Part shown: piece after piece, positions 34,749-44,658 of the stretch | Position numbering within the stretch: the stretch's first letter is position 1 | Layout of the letters: every line of letters starts with the position of its first letter | DNA from: Clostridium beijerinckii | GTDB taxonomy: Bacteria; Bacillota; Clostridia; Clostridiales; Clostridiaceae | Direction of reading: 5' to 3' | Length of the DNA stretch: 64,000 nt | NCBI RefSeq assembly: GCF_036699995.1 | Contig: NZ_CP144906.1 | Span: forward strand, 4,413,001 to 4,477,000 | Program-made: the position numbers and the translations under genes | The notes under the pieces: model-generated | What the model saw: the letters and a program-made list of their open reading frames with translations, nothing else | Database searches by the model: none | Told to the model about the DNA's origin: nothing

Positions 34749-35813
34749 TTATAAATTCAACATTATTGTCTCAAACATGTCACTTAGTGCTACCTGACTA
34801 TCTGCAAGACCTGCCTCAAACACTACCTTAGGCATGCCATAAACTATACAAGATTCTTCTGCCTCAACTATAACATATCCATTATTATCTTTTACATTCT
34901 GGCAGCCTGCTAACCCGTCATTACCCATTCCTGTTAAAATTACAGAGACTAGCTTATCTTTAAAAATAGGCGCTGCCGAACTTAAAGTTACATTAATTGA
35001 TGGCTTATATAGGCTGTCCACATTTTTCATATTCTCAACTTTGAAAACTATGCTATTATCCTCATTTCTTTCTAATAGTGTTTGGAACCCTGCTGGTGCT
35101 ATATATATTTTTCCTCGCTCAAGCATATCTCCATTCTCTACTTCTTTAACATGTAGATTACATATAGTATCAAATCTTTCAGCTAACGGTCCAGTAAATC
35201 CTGGAGGCATATGTTGTATTACAATAACAGGCCTGCATAAATCTTTTGGAAATCTTGGTAATATTGATTGAAGTGCAGATGGTCCACCTGTTGAACACCC
35301 AATAATAAGCAGTTCCCTTTTCATGCGTTTTTCATCGCAATTAATCTGCTGCTCATCACACTTAATATGTTCTAAGTCTGCATTATTATCTTCTTTGTTT
35401 TTTTGTCTCTTGCTACTATCTGCAATTACTTTTAGTTTACCAAGAAAATCATTTATTGTTTCCTCTTTTGCTTCTTCGCCAACCAAAGAACTTTTTAAAA
35501 AGATGTCAATTGCTCCTAAATCTAAAGCTTTTAATGCTGTTCTAGTACCATCTTCCGTATGGTTGCTCAGCATCACAACTGGTACAGGGCAAGTTTTCGT
35601 AATTTCTTTTAGGGCACTTATTCCATCCATTTCCGGCATCTCTACATCCATTGTTACTATATCAGGTTTCAATCTTTGTATCTTTTCTATTGCGTCCAAT
35701 CCATTTCTCGCAATTCCTATTATAAAAAATTGAGAATCTTTTTCTATAATGAGACTTATACATCTCCTCATAAAGGAGGAATCATCTACAACTAAAACAC
35801 CATATTGTTTCAT
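34749..35813 (-). CDS. cheB: CheB protein-glutamate methylesterase/deamidase
   Basis: 354 residues: receiver domain (D56 in VTMDVEMPEMDG), a ~50-residue charged linker, and the methylesterase domain with the catalytic triad visible: S174 in GCSTGGPSA, H201 in VIQHMPPGFT, D299 in LTGMGNDGLAG. It removes methyl groups from receptor glutamates when phosphorylated by CheA. It is the last gene of the operon and the only intact receiver domain in it. Its start shares one base with the cheR stop. Confidence 0.96.
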   Translation of the reverse strand: MKQYGVLVVDDSSFMRRCISLIIEKDSQFFIIGIARNGLDAIEKIQRLKPDIVTMDVEMPEMDGISALKEITKTCPVPVVMLSNHTEDGTRTALKALDLGAIDIFLKSSLVGEEAKEETINDFLGKLKVIADSSKRQKNKEDNNADLEHIKCDEQQINCDEKRMKRELLIIGCSTGGPSALQSILPRFPKDLCRPVIVIQHMPPGFTGPLAERFDTICNLHVKEVENGDMLERGKIYIAPAGFQTLLERNEDNSIVFKVENMKNVDSLYKPSINVTLSSAAPIFKDKLVSVILTGMGNDGLAGCQNVKDNNGYVIVEAEESCIVYGMPKVVFEAGLADSQVALSDMFETIMLNL

Positions 35814-36625
35814 TATGCTTTCTCTCCCTTCTTATAATAAAAAATTGATGGAGTATAAATAGTATCAAAACCTGGATTAACATTGGTAATTGTTTCTGCA
35901 TGACCTAAAAATAAATATCCTGTTTCATTAAGAATATTGTAAAACGAAAGAGCAGCTTTTTTAATAAATTCTGTATCAAAATATATTAAAACATTTCTGC
36001 AGAGTATTATATCAACTCTTCCAACTTCTTGTTCGATATTTTTATCAAACATATTTAAATTCTTAAACTTTACAAGTTTTCTTATCTCATCCTTAATCTT
36101 ATAGTCATCTTCAATTTTATCAAAATATTTATCTAACATTCCATAAGGCATCTTCCTAAATGATAAAGATTTACTACTGTATACTCCCTTTTCAGCTTTA
36201 TCTAATACTTTTTTATTAATATCCGAAGCTATTATTTCAACAGAACTTTTTTCAAAAAGCATTGTTTCTTTTATTAGCATTGCTAATGTATAGGGTTCTT
36301 CCCCACTTGAACATGCCGCACACCAAATTCTAAAAGTTTTCTCCTTTGAATAGTCTTCAAATTTGGGGAAAATATTAGTTTGCAATTCTCTTAATAGATT
36401 TTCTTCTCTAAAGAAATAAGTTTCATTTACTGTTATTAGTTCAATTAATGTATCTCTTTCTTTTTCTTCTATTTTAACGTATCCACAATATTCCCAAATA
36501 TTCAGTCTAAGCTCTTTAATTCTATAGGTTATCTTACTTTCAAGTGAAGGAAGATTTTTGGAGTAGTCAATGCCACAGAATTCATATATATAACTCGCCA
36601 ATTGTTCTAATGCCATAATACTCAT
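35813..36625 (-). CDS. cheR: CheR chemoreceptor methyltransferase
   Basis: 270 residues: an N-terminal helical domain (1-75) and a SAM-dependent methyltransferase domain (FRIWCAACSSGEEPYTLAML as the SAM loop; ILCRNVLIYFD; LFLGHAE). It methylates glutamates of chemoreceptors; the giant receptor directly upstream is the obvious substrate. Separated from that receptor gene by a 160-bp structured gap, but tightly coupled to cheB. Confidence 0.95.
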   Translation of the reverse strand: MSIMALEQLASYIYEFCGIDYSKNLPSLESKITYRIKELRLNIWEYCGYVKIEEKERDTLIELITVNETYFFREENLLRELQTNIFPKFEDYSKEKTFRIWCAACSSGEEPYTLAMLIKETMLFEKSSVEIIASDINKKVLDKAEKGVYSSKSLSFRKMPYGMLDKYFDKIEDDYKIKDEIRKLVKFKNLNMFDKNIEQEVGRVDIILCRNVLIYFDTEFIKKAALSFYNILNETGYLFLGHAETITNVNPGFDTIYTPSIFYYKKGEKA

Positions 36626-36673
36626 AATTTAAAATTTCCTCCTTATATTTAAAACCACAATTTATTCCTTTGA

Positions 36674-36762
36674 TATATAAGTTGCTCTAAGGATCTTAGA
36701 ATTTAGAATTACTAAATTCTAATAATTAACCTTAATATAATTTTCCCTTAGCAACTTATATA
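36674..36762 (-). promoter_or_regulatory. Large nested hairpin between giant receptor gene and cheR
   Basis: Outer stem TATATAAGTTGCT-TAAGG (36674-36692) pairs with CCTTAGCAACTTATATA (36746-36762) with one bulge. Inside, TTAGAATTTAG (36696-36706) pairs perfectly with CTAAATTCTAA (36712-36722). There is no U-run after the outer stem. The position within an operon suggests RNA processing, stabilisation or attenuation that sets receptor-to-CheR ratio. Confidence 0.6.
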
Positions 36763-36785
36763 CTCATATAGAATTTATTATCTAA

Positions 36786-39700
36786 TTATTCAACTAACTC
36801 CTCTAATGATTTTTTTATTTCTAATGTATACTCAGAAAGTTCTCTAGTAATACTTGAAGTTTTTTGAACATCTTTTACATTTAAATTAACTACATTATTT
36901 ATATCTTCAATATGTTTTCTCAACTCTTCAACTTCTCTTGCTTGTACCTTAGTAGCCATTGTTACTTCACTTGCCTGTTCCGTAACATTCTTAAAATTAT
37001 CTGTGATTCTATCAGTAGATTTTGTTTGTTCCTTCATAGCCCAAGTTATCTGCTTCATATCTTCCCTAGAACGTCTTACACCTTTTATAATATTTTCTAC
37101 TCCTGATGCCTGATCTTTAGATGTCTCAGTAACTTGTTGTGCTACTCTTGTAACATTTTCTGCTGAATTTACAATATTCTCTCCTTGCTTTGCCTGCTCT
37201 TTTACTGCTACAGCTATTTGTCTTACCTGTTCTCTAGAATTAGTTATTCCCTTAACTACTTCTTCAACTCCTATAGCTTGTTCTTTCACTGCTCTTGTTA
37301 CTTGCTCCGACTGTTCTGCTACATTTTCTACAGAAACTACAATGTCTTTCCCTTGTTTTGCTTGTTCTTTCACTGCCACTGTTATTTGTCTTACTTGTTC
37401 TCTTGCATTTTCTATACCTTTTACTATTTCGCCAACCCCAGCTGCTTGCTCTTTCATAGCTTGTGTTACCTCTGCAGTTTGGCTTGTAACCTCTCCTACT
37501 AGCTTAGTCATTGATTTTCCTTGTATTGTTTGTGCTATCATGGCATCAGTTATCTGCTTAACTTGTTCTCTTGCATTTACTACACCTTTAATAACTTCAT
37601 CTACTCCATTTGCCTGTTCTTTTACTGCCCTAGTCACCTGTGCTGCTTGGCTTGTTACATTTTCTACAGACGCAACAATATTTTGACCTTGTTTTGCTTG
37701 TTCTTTTACTGCCACGGTTATTTGTCTAACTTGCTCTCTTGAATTTACTATTCCCTTAACTATTTCTTCTACACCTATTGTTTGCTCATTAGTCACTGCA
37801 GATATTTGAGCTGCTTGATTTGTTACATTTTCTACCGCTGCTACAATATCTCTACCTTGTTTTGCCTGTTCTTTTACTGCCACAGTTACTTGTCTAACTT
37901 GCTCTCTTGCATTTGCAACACCTTTTATTACTTCCTCTACCCCATTTGCTTGTTCTTTTACTGCTGTAGTCACCTGTGCTGCTTGATTTGTTACATTTTC
38001 TACAGATTCAATAATATCTTGTCCTTGTTTTGCTTGTTCTTTTACTGCTACTGTTATTTGTCTTACTTGCTCCCTTGAATTTGTTACACCTTTTATTACT
38101 TCATCAATTCCTGCCGCTTGCTCTTTTACTGCTACTGCAACTTCATTAGTTTGATTAACTACATTTTCTATAGACAAGGCTATATTTTGCCCTTGTTTTG
38201 CCTGTTCTTTTACTGCTACTGTTATTTGCCTTACTTGTTCCTTAGCATTCACAACACCTTTTATTACTTCCTCTACGCCAGCTGCTTGTTCCTTCACTGC
38301 TATTACAACCTCATTTGTTTGATTAACAACGTTATTTATAGCCTTACTAATATTTCCACCTTGAATTGCTTGTTCTTTCACTGCTACTGTTATTTGTCTT
38401 ACTTGTTCTCTTGAATTTTCAACACCTTTTATTATTTCATCTATGCCAATAACTTGTTCTTTTACTGCCATTGCAACTTCATCTGCTTGATTTGTTACAT
38501 TTTCTACAGCTCCAACAATATTTTGTCCTTGTTTGGATTGCTCATTCATTGCTATATTAATTTGCAACACTTGTTCTCTTGCATTTGCTACACCCTTTAT
38601 TACATTTTCTACACTTATGGCTTGTTCCTTTGTAGCTTGTGTAACCATAGATGCTTGATTAGTAACGCTTCTCATAGATTCTAGTATTTCTCTACTTCCT
38701 TTATTTTGACTGTCAGTTGCCAGAGTTATTTCTTTGATTTCATTAGTAACATTTTCAATTCCACCAACTATTTTTTCTATTACAGTCCCGACTTCATTGC
38801 TTAATCTCGATCCATATTCAACTTTCTCAGTGCCAACTTCTATTGCCTTAATTGCATTGGTAGTTTCTCCTTGGATTCCTTTTATAAGTTCAGATATTTC
38901 CTTTGTAGCTGTAGCCGTTCTCTCAGCTAGTTTTCTCACTTCATCAGCTACTACTGCAAATCCTTTTCCGTGTTCTCCCGCTCTTGCAGCTTCAATTGCC
39001 GCATTTAAAGCAAGTAAATTTGTTTGATCTGCTATATCATCTATTACATCTATGATGCTTCCAATTTTATCAGAACTCTTTCCTAAGTTAGTTATTACAC
39101 TTTCTGCCTTGTGAATAACCTCAGATATTTCACCTATAGCCACTAATGTATTAGCTACAGCTGTTTGTCCATCCTTAACATCTGATTTTACTACGTCACT
39201 TAATGAATTTACGTTTTGAGCATTTTGCGCCACTTGGCTTATTGAAGCCGCCATGTCCTCAACCGTCTTATAAGTTTCATTTGAAGTTCTTTGCAGTTCT
39301 TCAGCATTACCAGCTACTCCTTGAATAGATTTGCCCATTTCTTCTATAGATGCAGATATTTCTTCCACTGATCTTGTAGTACTCTCACTATTTCCTGCTA
39401 CTTGCTGAATAGATACTACTACCTCTTGTACCGCAGCCGCCGCTTCATTTGCAGAGCCTCTTAAACTTTCAGCATTTCCTGCTACTCCCCTAACTGATTT
39501 ACCCATTTGTTCTACTGATGACGATATTTGTTCAACTGAGCTTGCTGTACTCTCACTATTTCCTGCTACTTGTTGTATTGATGCTACCATTTCTTGTATA
39601 GCCGCTGCTGATTCATCTGTTGAAACTTTTAAACTTTCTGTATTAGTAGCTACTCCTTTTATTGATACACCCATTTCTTCAATTGATGATGATATTTCTT

Positions 39701-41207
39701 CTACTGAACTTGCTGTACTTTCACTATTTCCTGCTACTTGCTGGATTGATGCTACCATCTCTTGAACTGCAACTGATGATTCTTCTGTAGATCCTTTTAA
39801 ATTTTCAGCATTACCTGCTACTCCTTTTATTGAAGCTCCTATTTCTTCAATTGATGATGATATTTCTTCTACTGAACTTGCTGTACTTTCACTATTTCCT
39901 GCTACCTGCTCTATTGAAACAACCATTTCTTGGACTGCGGCTGTAGCTTCTTCTGCTGAACCTTTTAAACTTTCTGCATTTCCTGCTACTCCCTTTATTG
40001 ATTTTCCCATTTGTTCTATTGAAACTGATATTTCTTCTACTGATTTTGCTGTACTTTCACTATTTCCTGCTACCTGCTCTATTGAAACAACCATTTCTTG
40101 GACTGCGGCTGTAGCTTCTTCTGCTGAACCCTTTAGACTTTCTGCATTCCCTGCTACTCCCTTTATTGACTTTCCCATTTGTTCTATTGATGATGATATT
40201 TGTTCTACTGAGCTTGCCGTGCTTTCACTATTCCCTGCTACTTGCTGAATTGATGCTACTACTTCTTGAACAGCCATTGTAGATTCTTCTGCTGAACCTT
40301 TCAGACTTTCTGCATTTCCTGCTACTCCCTTTATTGATTTTCCCATTTGCTCTATAGATGCTGATATCTGCTCCACTGAGCTTGCTGTACTTTCACTATT
40401 TTTTGCAACTTGTTCAATTGATGCTACAATTGATTGCACAGATACTTCTGTATTTTCAGCAGTATCCTTCAACCCCTCTGCATTTTTTGCAACACCTTGT
40501 ATTGATTTTCCCATTTCCTCTATAGATGCTGATATTTGTTCTACTGAACTTGCTGTGCTTTCACTATTTCCTGCCACTTGCTGAATTGATGCTACTACTT
40601 CTTGAATTGATGCAGTCACCTCTTTTGCTGAAGAAGTTAAACTTTCTGCATTTCCCGCTACTCCTTTAACTGATTTCCCCATTTGCTCTACTGAGGAAGA
40701 TATTTCTTCCACTGATTTTGATGCGCTCTCCCCATTACCTGCTACTTGCTGGATTGATGCCACCATTTCCTGAATTGATTCTGAAACTTCCTTCGCTGAT
40801 CCAGTCATTTCTTCCGCATTACCTGCTACAACTTTAATTGATCTGCCCATTTCCTCTATTGAATTTGATATTTCTTCAATTGAGCCTGATACACTTTCGC
40901 TATTACCTGCAACCTGTTTTGATGATACAGCTATTTCCTCAAGTGAGCTTTGCGACTTTTGAGCGACATTCGCTAATTGCTCTGCATTTATCACAACTCC
41001 ATTTATAGATTTAGACATTTCACTTGTGAGAGAATTTACTGACTTCACAGCTTCTGATTGATCAATTGTTCCTTTTGTAACTTGTTCATTTATATTTGAT
41101 AATTCTTTTAATTTCTCATCAAGCTTTTTAGATGCAAAAACTGCATTATCTACACTTCTTAAACCTCCTATAAGCTTAATTCCAATATTTCTTTTAAAAC
41201 TACCCAT
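36786..41207 (-). CDS. Giant soluble chemoreceptor with two arms of ten 56-residue repeats
   Basis: 1473 residues, no membrane helix, no recognisable sensor domain. Residues 1-92 are helical; 93-652 are ten consecutive 56-residue repeats (typical start [20 protein letters not shown]). Residues 653-828 hold the canonical MCP hairpin tip ([20 protein letters not shown], tip near 744, close to the midpoint). Residues 829-1388 are ten further 56-residue repeats of a different type ([10 protein letters not shown]..., then [15 protein letters not shown]), plus a degenerate eleventh and a 29-residue tail. Fifty-six is eight heptads, so both coiled-coil arms grow in register. It should bind CheA/CheW at the tip. 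Adjacent cheA, cheW, cheR and cheB make it the dedicated receptor of this system. Confidence 0.93.
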   Translation of the reverse strand: MGSFKRNIGIKLIGGLRSVDNAVFASKKLDEKLKELSNINEQVTKGTIDQSEAVKSVNSLTSEMSKSINGVVINAEQLANVAQKSQSSLEEIAVSSKQVAGNSESVSGSIEEISNSIEEMGRSIKVVAGNAEEMTGSAKEVSESIQEMVASIQQVAGNGESASKSVEEISSSVEQMGKSVKGVAGNAESLTSSAKEVTASIQEVVASIQQVAGNSESTASSVEQISASIEEMGKSIQGVAKNAEGLKDTAENTEVSVQSIVASIEQVAKNSESTASSVEQISASIEQMGKSIKGVAGNAESLKGSAEESTMAVQEVVASIQQVAGNSESTASSVEQISSSIEQMGKSIKGVAGNAESLKGSAEEATAAVQEMVVSIEQVAGNSESTAKSVEEISVSIEQMGKSIKGVAGNAESLKGSAEEATAAVQEMVVSIEQVAGNSESTASSVEEISSSIEEIGASIKGVAGNAENLKGSTEESSVAVQEMVASIQQVAGNSESTASSVEEISSSIEEMGVSIKGVATNTESLKVSTDESAAAIQEMVASIQQVAGNSESTASSVEQISSSVEQMGKSVRGVAGNAESLRGSANEAAAAVQEVVVSIQQVAGNSESTTRSVEEISASIEEMGKSIQGVAGNAEELQRTSNETYKTVEDMAASISQVAQNAQNVNSLSDVVKSDVKDGQTAVANTLVAIGEISEVIHKAESVITNLGKSSDKIGSIIDVIDDIADQTNLLALNAAIEAARAGEHGKGFAVVADEVRKLAERTATATKEISELIKGIQGETTNAIKAIEVGTEKVEYGSRLSNEVGTVIEKIVGGIENVTNEIKEITLATDSQNKGSREILESMRSVTNQASMVTQATKEQAISVENVIKGVANAREQVLQINIAMNEQSKQGQNIVGAVENVTNQADEVAMAVKEQVIGIDEIIKGVENSREQVRQITVAVKEQAIQGGNISKAINNVVNQTNEVVIAVKEQAAGVEEVIKGVVNAKEQVRQITVAVKEQAKQGQNIALSIENVVNQTNEVAVAVKEQAAGIDEVIKGVTNSREQVRQITVAVKEQAKQGQDIIESVENVTNQAAQVTTAVKEQANGVEEVIKGVANAREQVRQVTVAVKEQAKQGRDIVAAVENVTNQAAQISAVTNEQTIGVEEIVKGIVNSREQVRQITVAVKEQAKQGQNIVASVENVTSQAAQVTRAVKEQANGVDEVIKGVVNAREQVKQITDAMIAQTIQGKSMTKLVGEVTSQTAEVTQAMKEQAAGVGEIVKGIENAREQVRQITVAVKEQAKQGKDIVVSVENVAEQSEQVTRAVKEQAIGVEEVVKGITNSREQVRQIAVAVKEQAKQGENIVNSAENVTRVAQQVTETSKDQASGVENIIKGVRRSREDMKQITWAMKEQTKSTDRITDNFKNVTEQASEVTMATKVQAREVEELRKHIEDINNVVNLNVKDVQKTSSITRELSEYTLEIKKSLEELVE
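37044..38723 (-). repeat. Ten tandem 168-bp coding repeats, C-terminal arm
   Basis: Encodes receptor residues 829-1388. Each unit is 168 bp and reads [31 protein letters not shown] at protein level. Units are diverged at DNA level except for stretches of the VKEQAKQG and REQVRQIT segments. Confidence 0.9.
39252..40931 (-). repeat. Ten tandem 168-bp coding repeats, N-terminal arm
   Basis: Encodes receptor residues 93-652. Some neighbours are almost identical at DNA level: the block beginning at 39901 recurs at 40069, exactly 168 bp on, with very few changes over the unit. This indicates recent duplication or gene conversion within the array. Confidence 0.9.
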
Positions 41208-41244
41208 TTATTATACGCCTCCACACTTTTTGATCTTTTGCTTA

Positions 41245-43398
41245 TTAAATTTCATTATTACTGAAATTATTATTGTCTTTTATGTTTTTGCTACTAATCA
41301 TTCTCGATATTCCTACAACGTCAAATATATGCGCAACACTTCCATCACCAAGTATTGTTGCACCCGATATCCCCTCAATTTTTCCTATGTAAGAGCCTAA
41401 AGGTTTAACTACTATTTCTTGATTTCCAACTAATTCATCAACTACAATACCGAATCTTTTTTCTGCGATACCTAAAACTACAATGAACACATTTTTCTTT
41501 TTATTTTCCCTAGGCAATTCAAAATAATCATGGAGCCATACTAGAGGATGAACTTTATCTCTAATAACAACAACAGATTGATTTTTCACATATTCAATCT
41601 CATCTTTAGGCTTTCTCACAATCTCAATTATATTGCTCATCGGTAACGCATAAGTTTCATTATGAATCTTCACCAGTAATCCTGCGAGTATTGCAAGAGT
41701 TAGTGGTAATTTAATCGTAAATTTACTACCTTCTCCTTCTTTTGTTTCTACATCAATAATTCCATTTAATTTATCTATATGATTTCTAACAATGTCCATT
41801 CCTACGCCTCTTCCTGAAACGTCACTTACATTATTAGCTGTTGACAGCCCCGTTTGAAAAATAAGATTTATTATCTCATGTTCTGATAATGCTTCTGCCT
41901 CCTGAACTGAAATTACTTCTTTCTTAATTGCTGATTGCTTTATCTTTTCTAAATTTAAGCCAGCACCATCATCTTCAATTGTCACAATTACATGGTTTTC
42001 TTGATGAAATGCCTTTATTTTCAAAGTTCCTTTTGAAGGCTTATCTTTGCCTATACGAGTACTGGGTTTTTCTATTCCATGGTCTAGGGAATTTCTTACA
42101 AGATGAATCAAAGGATCAGTAATATCTTCAATTATAGTTCTGTCCATTTCTGTCTCTCCACCCTCAAGAACCAAGTCCACCTCTTTTTCTAATGAATTAG
42201 CAAGATCTCTTACCAACCTCGGGAATCTACTAAATAGCTGTTGCACTGGCACCATACGAGCTTTCATTATGCTTTCTTGAAGTTCGCTAACTACTCTTGA
42301 TACACGACTTGATATTCCAATTAAATCTTCTACTGAATCATCAGCTATATATTTATTATGTAAATTGTTACTTACTTGAGCAATTCTAGTTTGTTCAATA
42401 ACCATCTCTCCAACTAAATTCATCATATGTTCAAGACGTTCTATATCGACTCTAATGGTTTGTGATAATTTTTTTTCATTTCTTATGTCTTGTGAAACTT
42501 TTTTTTCACTGCTTATCTCATCAATTTTTTCCGTTGCCATTTCTCTATTTACATTAGTTATATTTTTTTTATCCTGAGTAACTACCTTTTCTTTATCTAA
42601 TTTCGTAAATTCATAATCAAACACACTAACATTATCAATATCCATTAATTCATGCTTAATTCTCAACTCAAGTTCTTTTGCTCCTAATTCACAAATTAAT
42701 AAATAATTTATAGTATTAATATTTTCATCTTCATCCAATAGTTCTAATACATTGGGACTAGATCCTATAACCTCTCCCATATCATTTAGCGAATTAAGTA
42801 TAAGAAAAGCTCTCGTTGCTTTCATAAGACTATCCTCTGAGATCTTAATCTCACAAACAACACAAGAGCGCCCATTTAGCTTTTCATTTTCTATTGTATG
42901 TCTTTTCTCATCATCTAACTCAAATACTATCCTCTCATTGTCACCTTCATGACTAATTTCACTTTTTACTCCAATAAATTGATTGCCTTCAGTTTTGTCC
43001 ACGTCAATACTTTGCATACATCTAAGTTTTCCTATGATATCATCAATGTTTACTTCCGTATCATTCTTATATTCTATAAAATCTCTTTTTAATAAAGTTA
43101 AGCAGTCAGTACATTCAAACAAAACGTTAATTATTGGCTCCGTTACTTCCATAAAATTATTCCTAATTTTATCAAGCACATTTTCCATTTCATGAGTAAG
43201 AGTTTTCATCTTTTCATACCCCATAGCTGAAGAGGATCCTTTTAATGTATGTGCTACCCTAAAAATATCTTGTATAACTTTACTAACTTCATCTTTCTTT
43301 TCTAATTCTAAAATTCCTTGTTCTAAAAGTTGTATCTGCTCTTCCACTTCATCCAAAAATGCACTTACCATTTCAGGCATTTCATATATATTAGACAT
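41245..43398 (-). CDS. cheA: CheA chemotaxis histidine kinase
   Basis: 717 residues with P1-P5 order: HPt domain with phosphoacceptor H50 (VAHTLKGSSSAMG), a P2-like ferredoxin-fold segment (about 160-265), a dimerisation P3 helix pair (RLEHMMNLVGEMVIEQTRI), a kinase P4 domain (HLVRNSLDHGIE; DDGAGLNLEKI; GRGVGMDIVRNHI), and a C-terminal CheW-like P5 domain. Start taken at the ATG at 43398, preceded by AGGGGGAGGTG; the frame from 43419 overlaps the cheW stop without a ribosome site. It autophosphorylates and should pass phosphate to CheB and to an unlinked CheY. Confidence 0.96.
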   Translation of the reverse strand: MSNIYEMPEMVSAFLDEVEEQIQLLEQGILELEKKDEVSKVIQDIFRVAHTLKGSSSAMGYEKMKTLTHEMENVLDKIRNNFMEVTEPIINVLFECTDCLTLLKRDFIEYKNDTEVNIDDIIGKLRCMQSIDVDKTEGNQFIGVKSEISHEGDNERIVFELDDEKRHTIENEKLNGRSCVVCEIKISEDSLMKATRAFLILNSLNDMGEVIGSSPNVLELLDEDENINTINYLLICELGAKELELRIKHELMDIDNVSVFDYEFTKLDKEKVVTQDKKNITNVNREMATEKIDEISSEKKVSQDIRNEKKLSQTIRVDIERLEHMMNLVGEMVIEQTRIAQVSNNLHNKYIADDSVEDLIGISSRVSRVVSELQESIMKARMVPVQQLFSRFPRLVRDLANSLEKEVDLVLEGGETEMDRTIIEDITDPLIHLVRNSLDHGIEKPSTRIGKDKPSKGTLKIKAFHQENHVIVTIEDDGAGLNLEKIKQSAIKKEVISVQEAEALSEHEIINLIFQTGLSTANNVSDVSGRGVGMDIVRNHIDKLNGIIDVETKEGEGSKFTIKLPLTLAILAGLLVKIHNETYALPMSNIIEIVRKPKDEIEYVKNQSVVVIRDKVHPLVWLHDYFELPRENKKKNVFIVVLGIAEKRFGIVVDELVGNQEIVVKPLGSYIGKIEGISGATILGDGSVAHIFDVVGISRMISSKNIKDNNNFSNNEI

Positions 43399-43411
43399 TT
43401 CACACCTCCCC

Positions 43412-43837
43412 CTAATCATGAAGAACTACATCTATCTTCAATAAACTTATTACTCCATTCCCCGTAATTCCTATTCCTTCAAAGTACTCCCCATCAATAC
43501 CTGCAACAACTTTTGGCGTTGGTTGGATATCATTGAATTGTATAACTGAGTCAACCTTGTCCACAATTATACCAATCATCTCTTCTCTACTTTTTACCAC
43601 TATTATTCTAGTTTCTTTAGTTCTAGCGCATTCTATTAGTTTAAACCTTTTATGTAAATTGACTACCGGAATTACCTTTCCTCTTAAATTAATAACGCCT
43701 TCCAAAAAGAACTTACTATTATGTGTTGGAGATATTTGCTGCATCCTAATAATTTCATAAACATCACTAATTTTAAGAGCATACTTCTCACTTGCTAATT
43801 CAAAAGCAATATGTTGAATATCCAATAAATCATTCAT
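43412..43837 (-). CDS. cheW: CheW adaptor
   Basis: 141-residue single CheW domain: IAFELASEKYALKISDVYEI, GVINLRGKVIPVVNL (the conserved core) and GIIVDKVDSVIQF. It links CheA to the receptor tip. First intact gene of the operon. The ATG at 43837 has GTGGAGG 8-9 bases upstream; the GTG of that same motif would give a five-residue longer form and is unlikely. It ends 13 bp before the cheA start. Confidence 0.95.
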   Translation of the reverse strand: MNDLLDIQHIAFELASEKYALKISDVYEIIRMQQISPTHNSKFFLEGVINLRGKVIPVVNLHKRFKLIECARTKETRIIVVKSREEMIGIIVDKVDSVIQFNDIQPTPKVVAGIDGEYFEGIGITGNGVISLLKIDVVLHD

Positions 43838-43871
43838 ATAATATTCCTCCACAAATATTTAGTAAAATTCA

Positions 43872-43940
43872 CTATAATCTTTTTAAAGTGTCCACTAAAT
43901 AATCTTCTTTATATGGTTTTATAATCAAGCCTTCTCACAT
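43872..43940 (-). pseudogene. Remnant of a CheY-like receiver (C-terminal end only)
   Basis: Immediately upstream of cheW the minus strand reads EGLIIKPYKEDYLVDTLKRL then stop. The KPY and the following amphipathic helix match the beta5-alpha5 end of CheY-type receivers. In frame, just before it, is ATG-TGA preceded directly by GGAGGGG, so the gene appears to have lost its body and can no longer be translated. Short length makes the call tentative. Confidence 0.5.
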
Positions 43941-44063
43941 CCCCTCCTACAAATACAAGTTCATTAATATTTTTTTATTTTTTATAATTTAATTTTATAT
44001 ACGTTTCAAAAACTAATATTTAATTATCTGCACCACAAAAAAATATTGATTCCTACTAATTTT

Positions 44064-44092
44064 ATAGTATAATTTTTAGTCTTATTTGTCAA
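44064..44092 (-). promoter_or_regulatory. Probable sigma-A promoter of the che operon
   Basis: Minus strand TTGACA (44092-44087), 17-bp spacer, TACTAT (44069-44064); an overlapping TATACT with 15-bp spacing is the alternative -10. It lies about 225 bp before cheW and upstream of the receiver remnant. Confidence 0.5.
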
Positions 44093-44227
44093 TAATGATA
44101 TTATATTGTTCAAAGTGGCAATATATTGTACTAATTGGTATTATCATCTAATAGTTTTTATTAATTTATATAATTAAATGATGTTTTCATATTGAAATTT
44201 CATTTTACCTTTTCTATAAATTTCTAC

Positions 44228-44272
44228 AAAAAAAAATAGACTCAAGTAGCTTAAAATCTACTTCGAGCCTAT
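44228..44272 (-). terminator. Terminator after stand-alone HD-GYP gene
   Basis: Imperfect 14-bp stem (ATAGACTCAAGTAG with CTACTTCGAGCCTAT) followed on the minus strand by nine U residues (44236-44228). It is 390 bp past the HD-GYP stop, with repeat copy B in between, and insulates the che operon. Confidence 0.8.
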
Positions 44273-44500
44273 ATTTGCTGTAAAACACCACATCTAATTC
44301 GTAATTTATATTCTATTTACTTTTTTTCATTAATAAAAGTTTCTATCTATACACACTAAAATTCCAATTTTATTTAGCTATATTATTTCCAAAAATGGAA
44401 TTATGATTCGACATCTATATAGAGATTTTTTTATAATTTTTTTAAATTTATATTATGCTCATCCTAAAATTAATAGAATTTTTAACTAGTATATTTCTTA

Positions 44501-44608
44501 TTATATATGTTGCAATTCACAATGCACATTTCACAATTCACAATTACAGCTATAATTCTTGTGATATTTTTAGAATTATGATGAAGAATTATTTTTGCAA
44601 TATATATG
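44501..44608 (+). repeat. Dispersed intergenic element, copy B
   Basis: Full-length copy. ATATATGTTGCAATTCACAA at the left and TTTTTGCAATATATATG at the right make near-perfect terminal inverted repeats with the TTGCAA core (44510-44515 and 44595-44600). The middle contains CACAATGCACATTTCACAAT and GAATTATGATGAAGAATTAT. Confidence 0.85.
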
Positions 44609-44658
44609 AAACAGTATTTTTTAAGTTTTAAATTTCCACATTTCTATATTACTAAATA

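Noticed and set aside
36912..39027. A series of plus-strand Cys/Tyr/Leu-rich open frames opposite the receptor gene
   Set aside because: They are antisense shadows of the repetitive coiled-coil coding sequence; they have no ribosome sites and repeat with the same 168-bp period.
37044..40931. Tandem 168-bp repeats as a CRISPR or satellite array
   Set aside because: There are no unique spacers, the frame is open throughout, and the repeats encode heptad coiled coil in a chemoreceptor.
44501..44608. Dispersed element as an insertion-sequence remnant with coding capacity
   Set aside because: It is only about 100 bp, has no ORF, and copies differ by small internal deletions; treated as a non-coding repeat.
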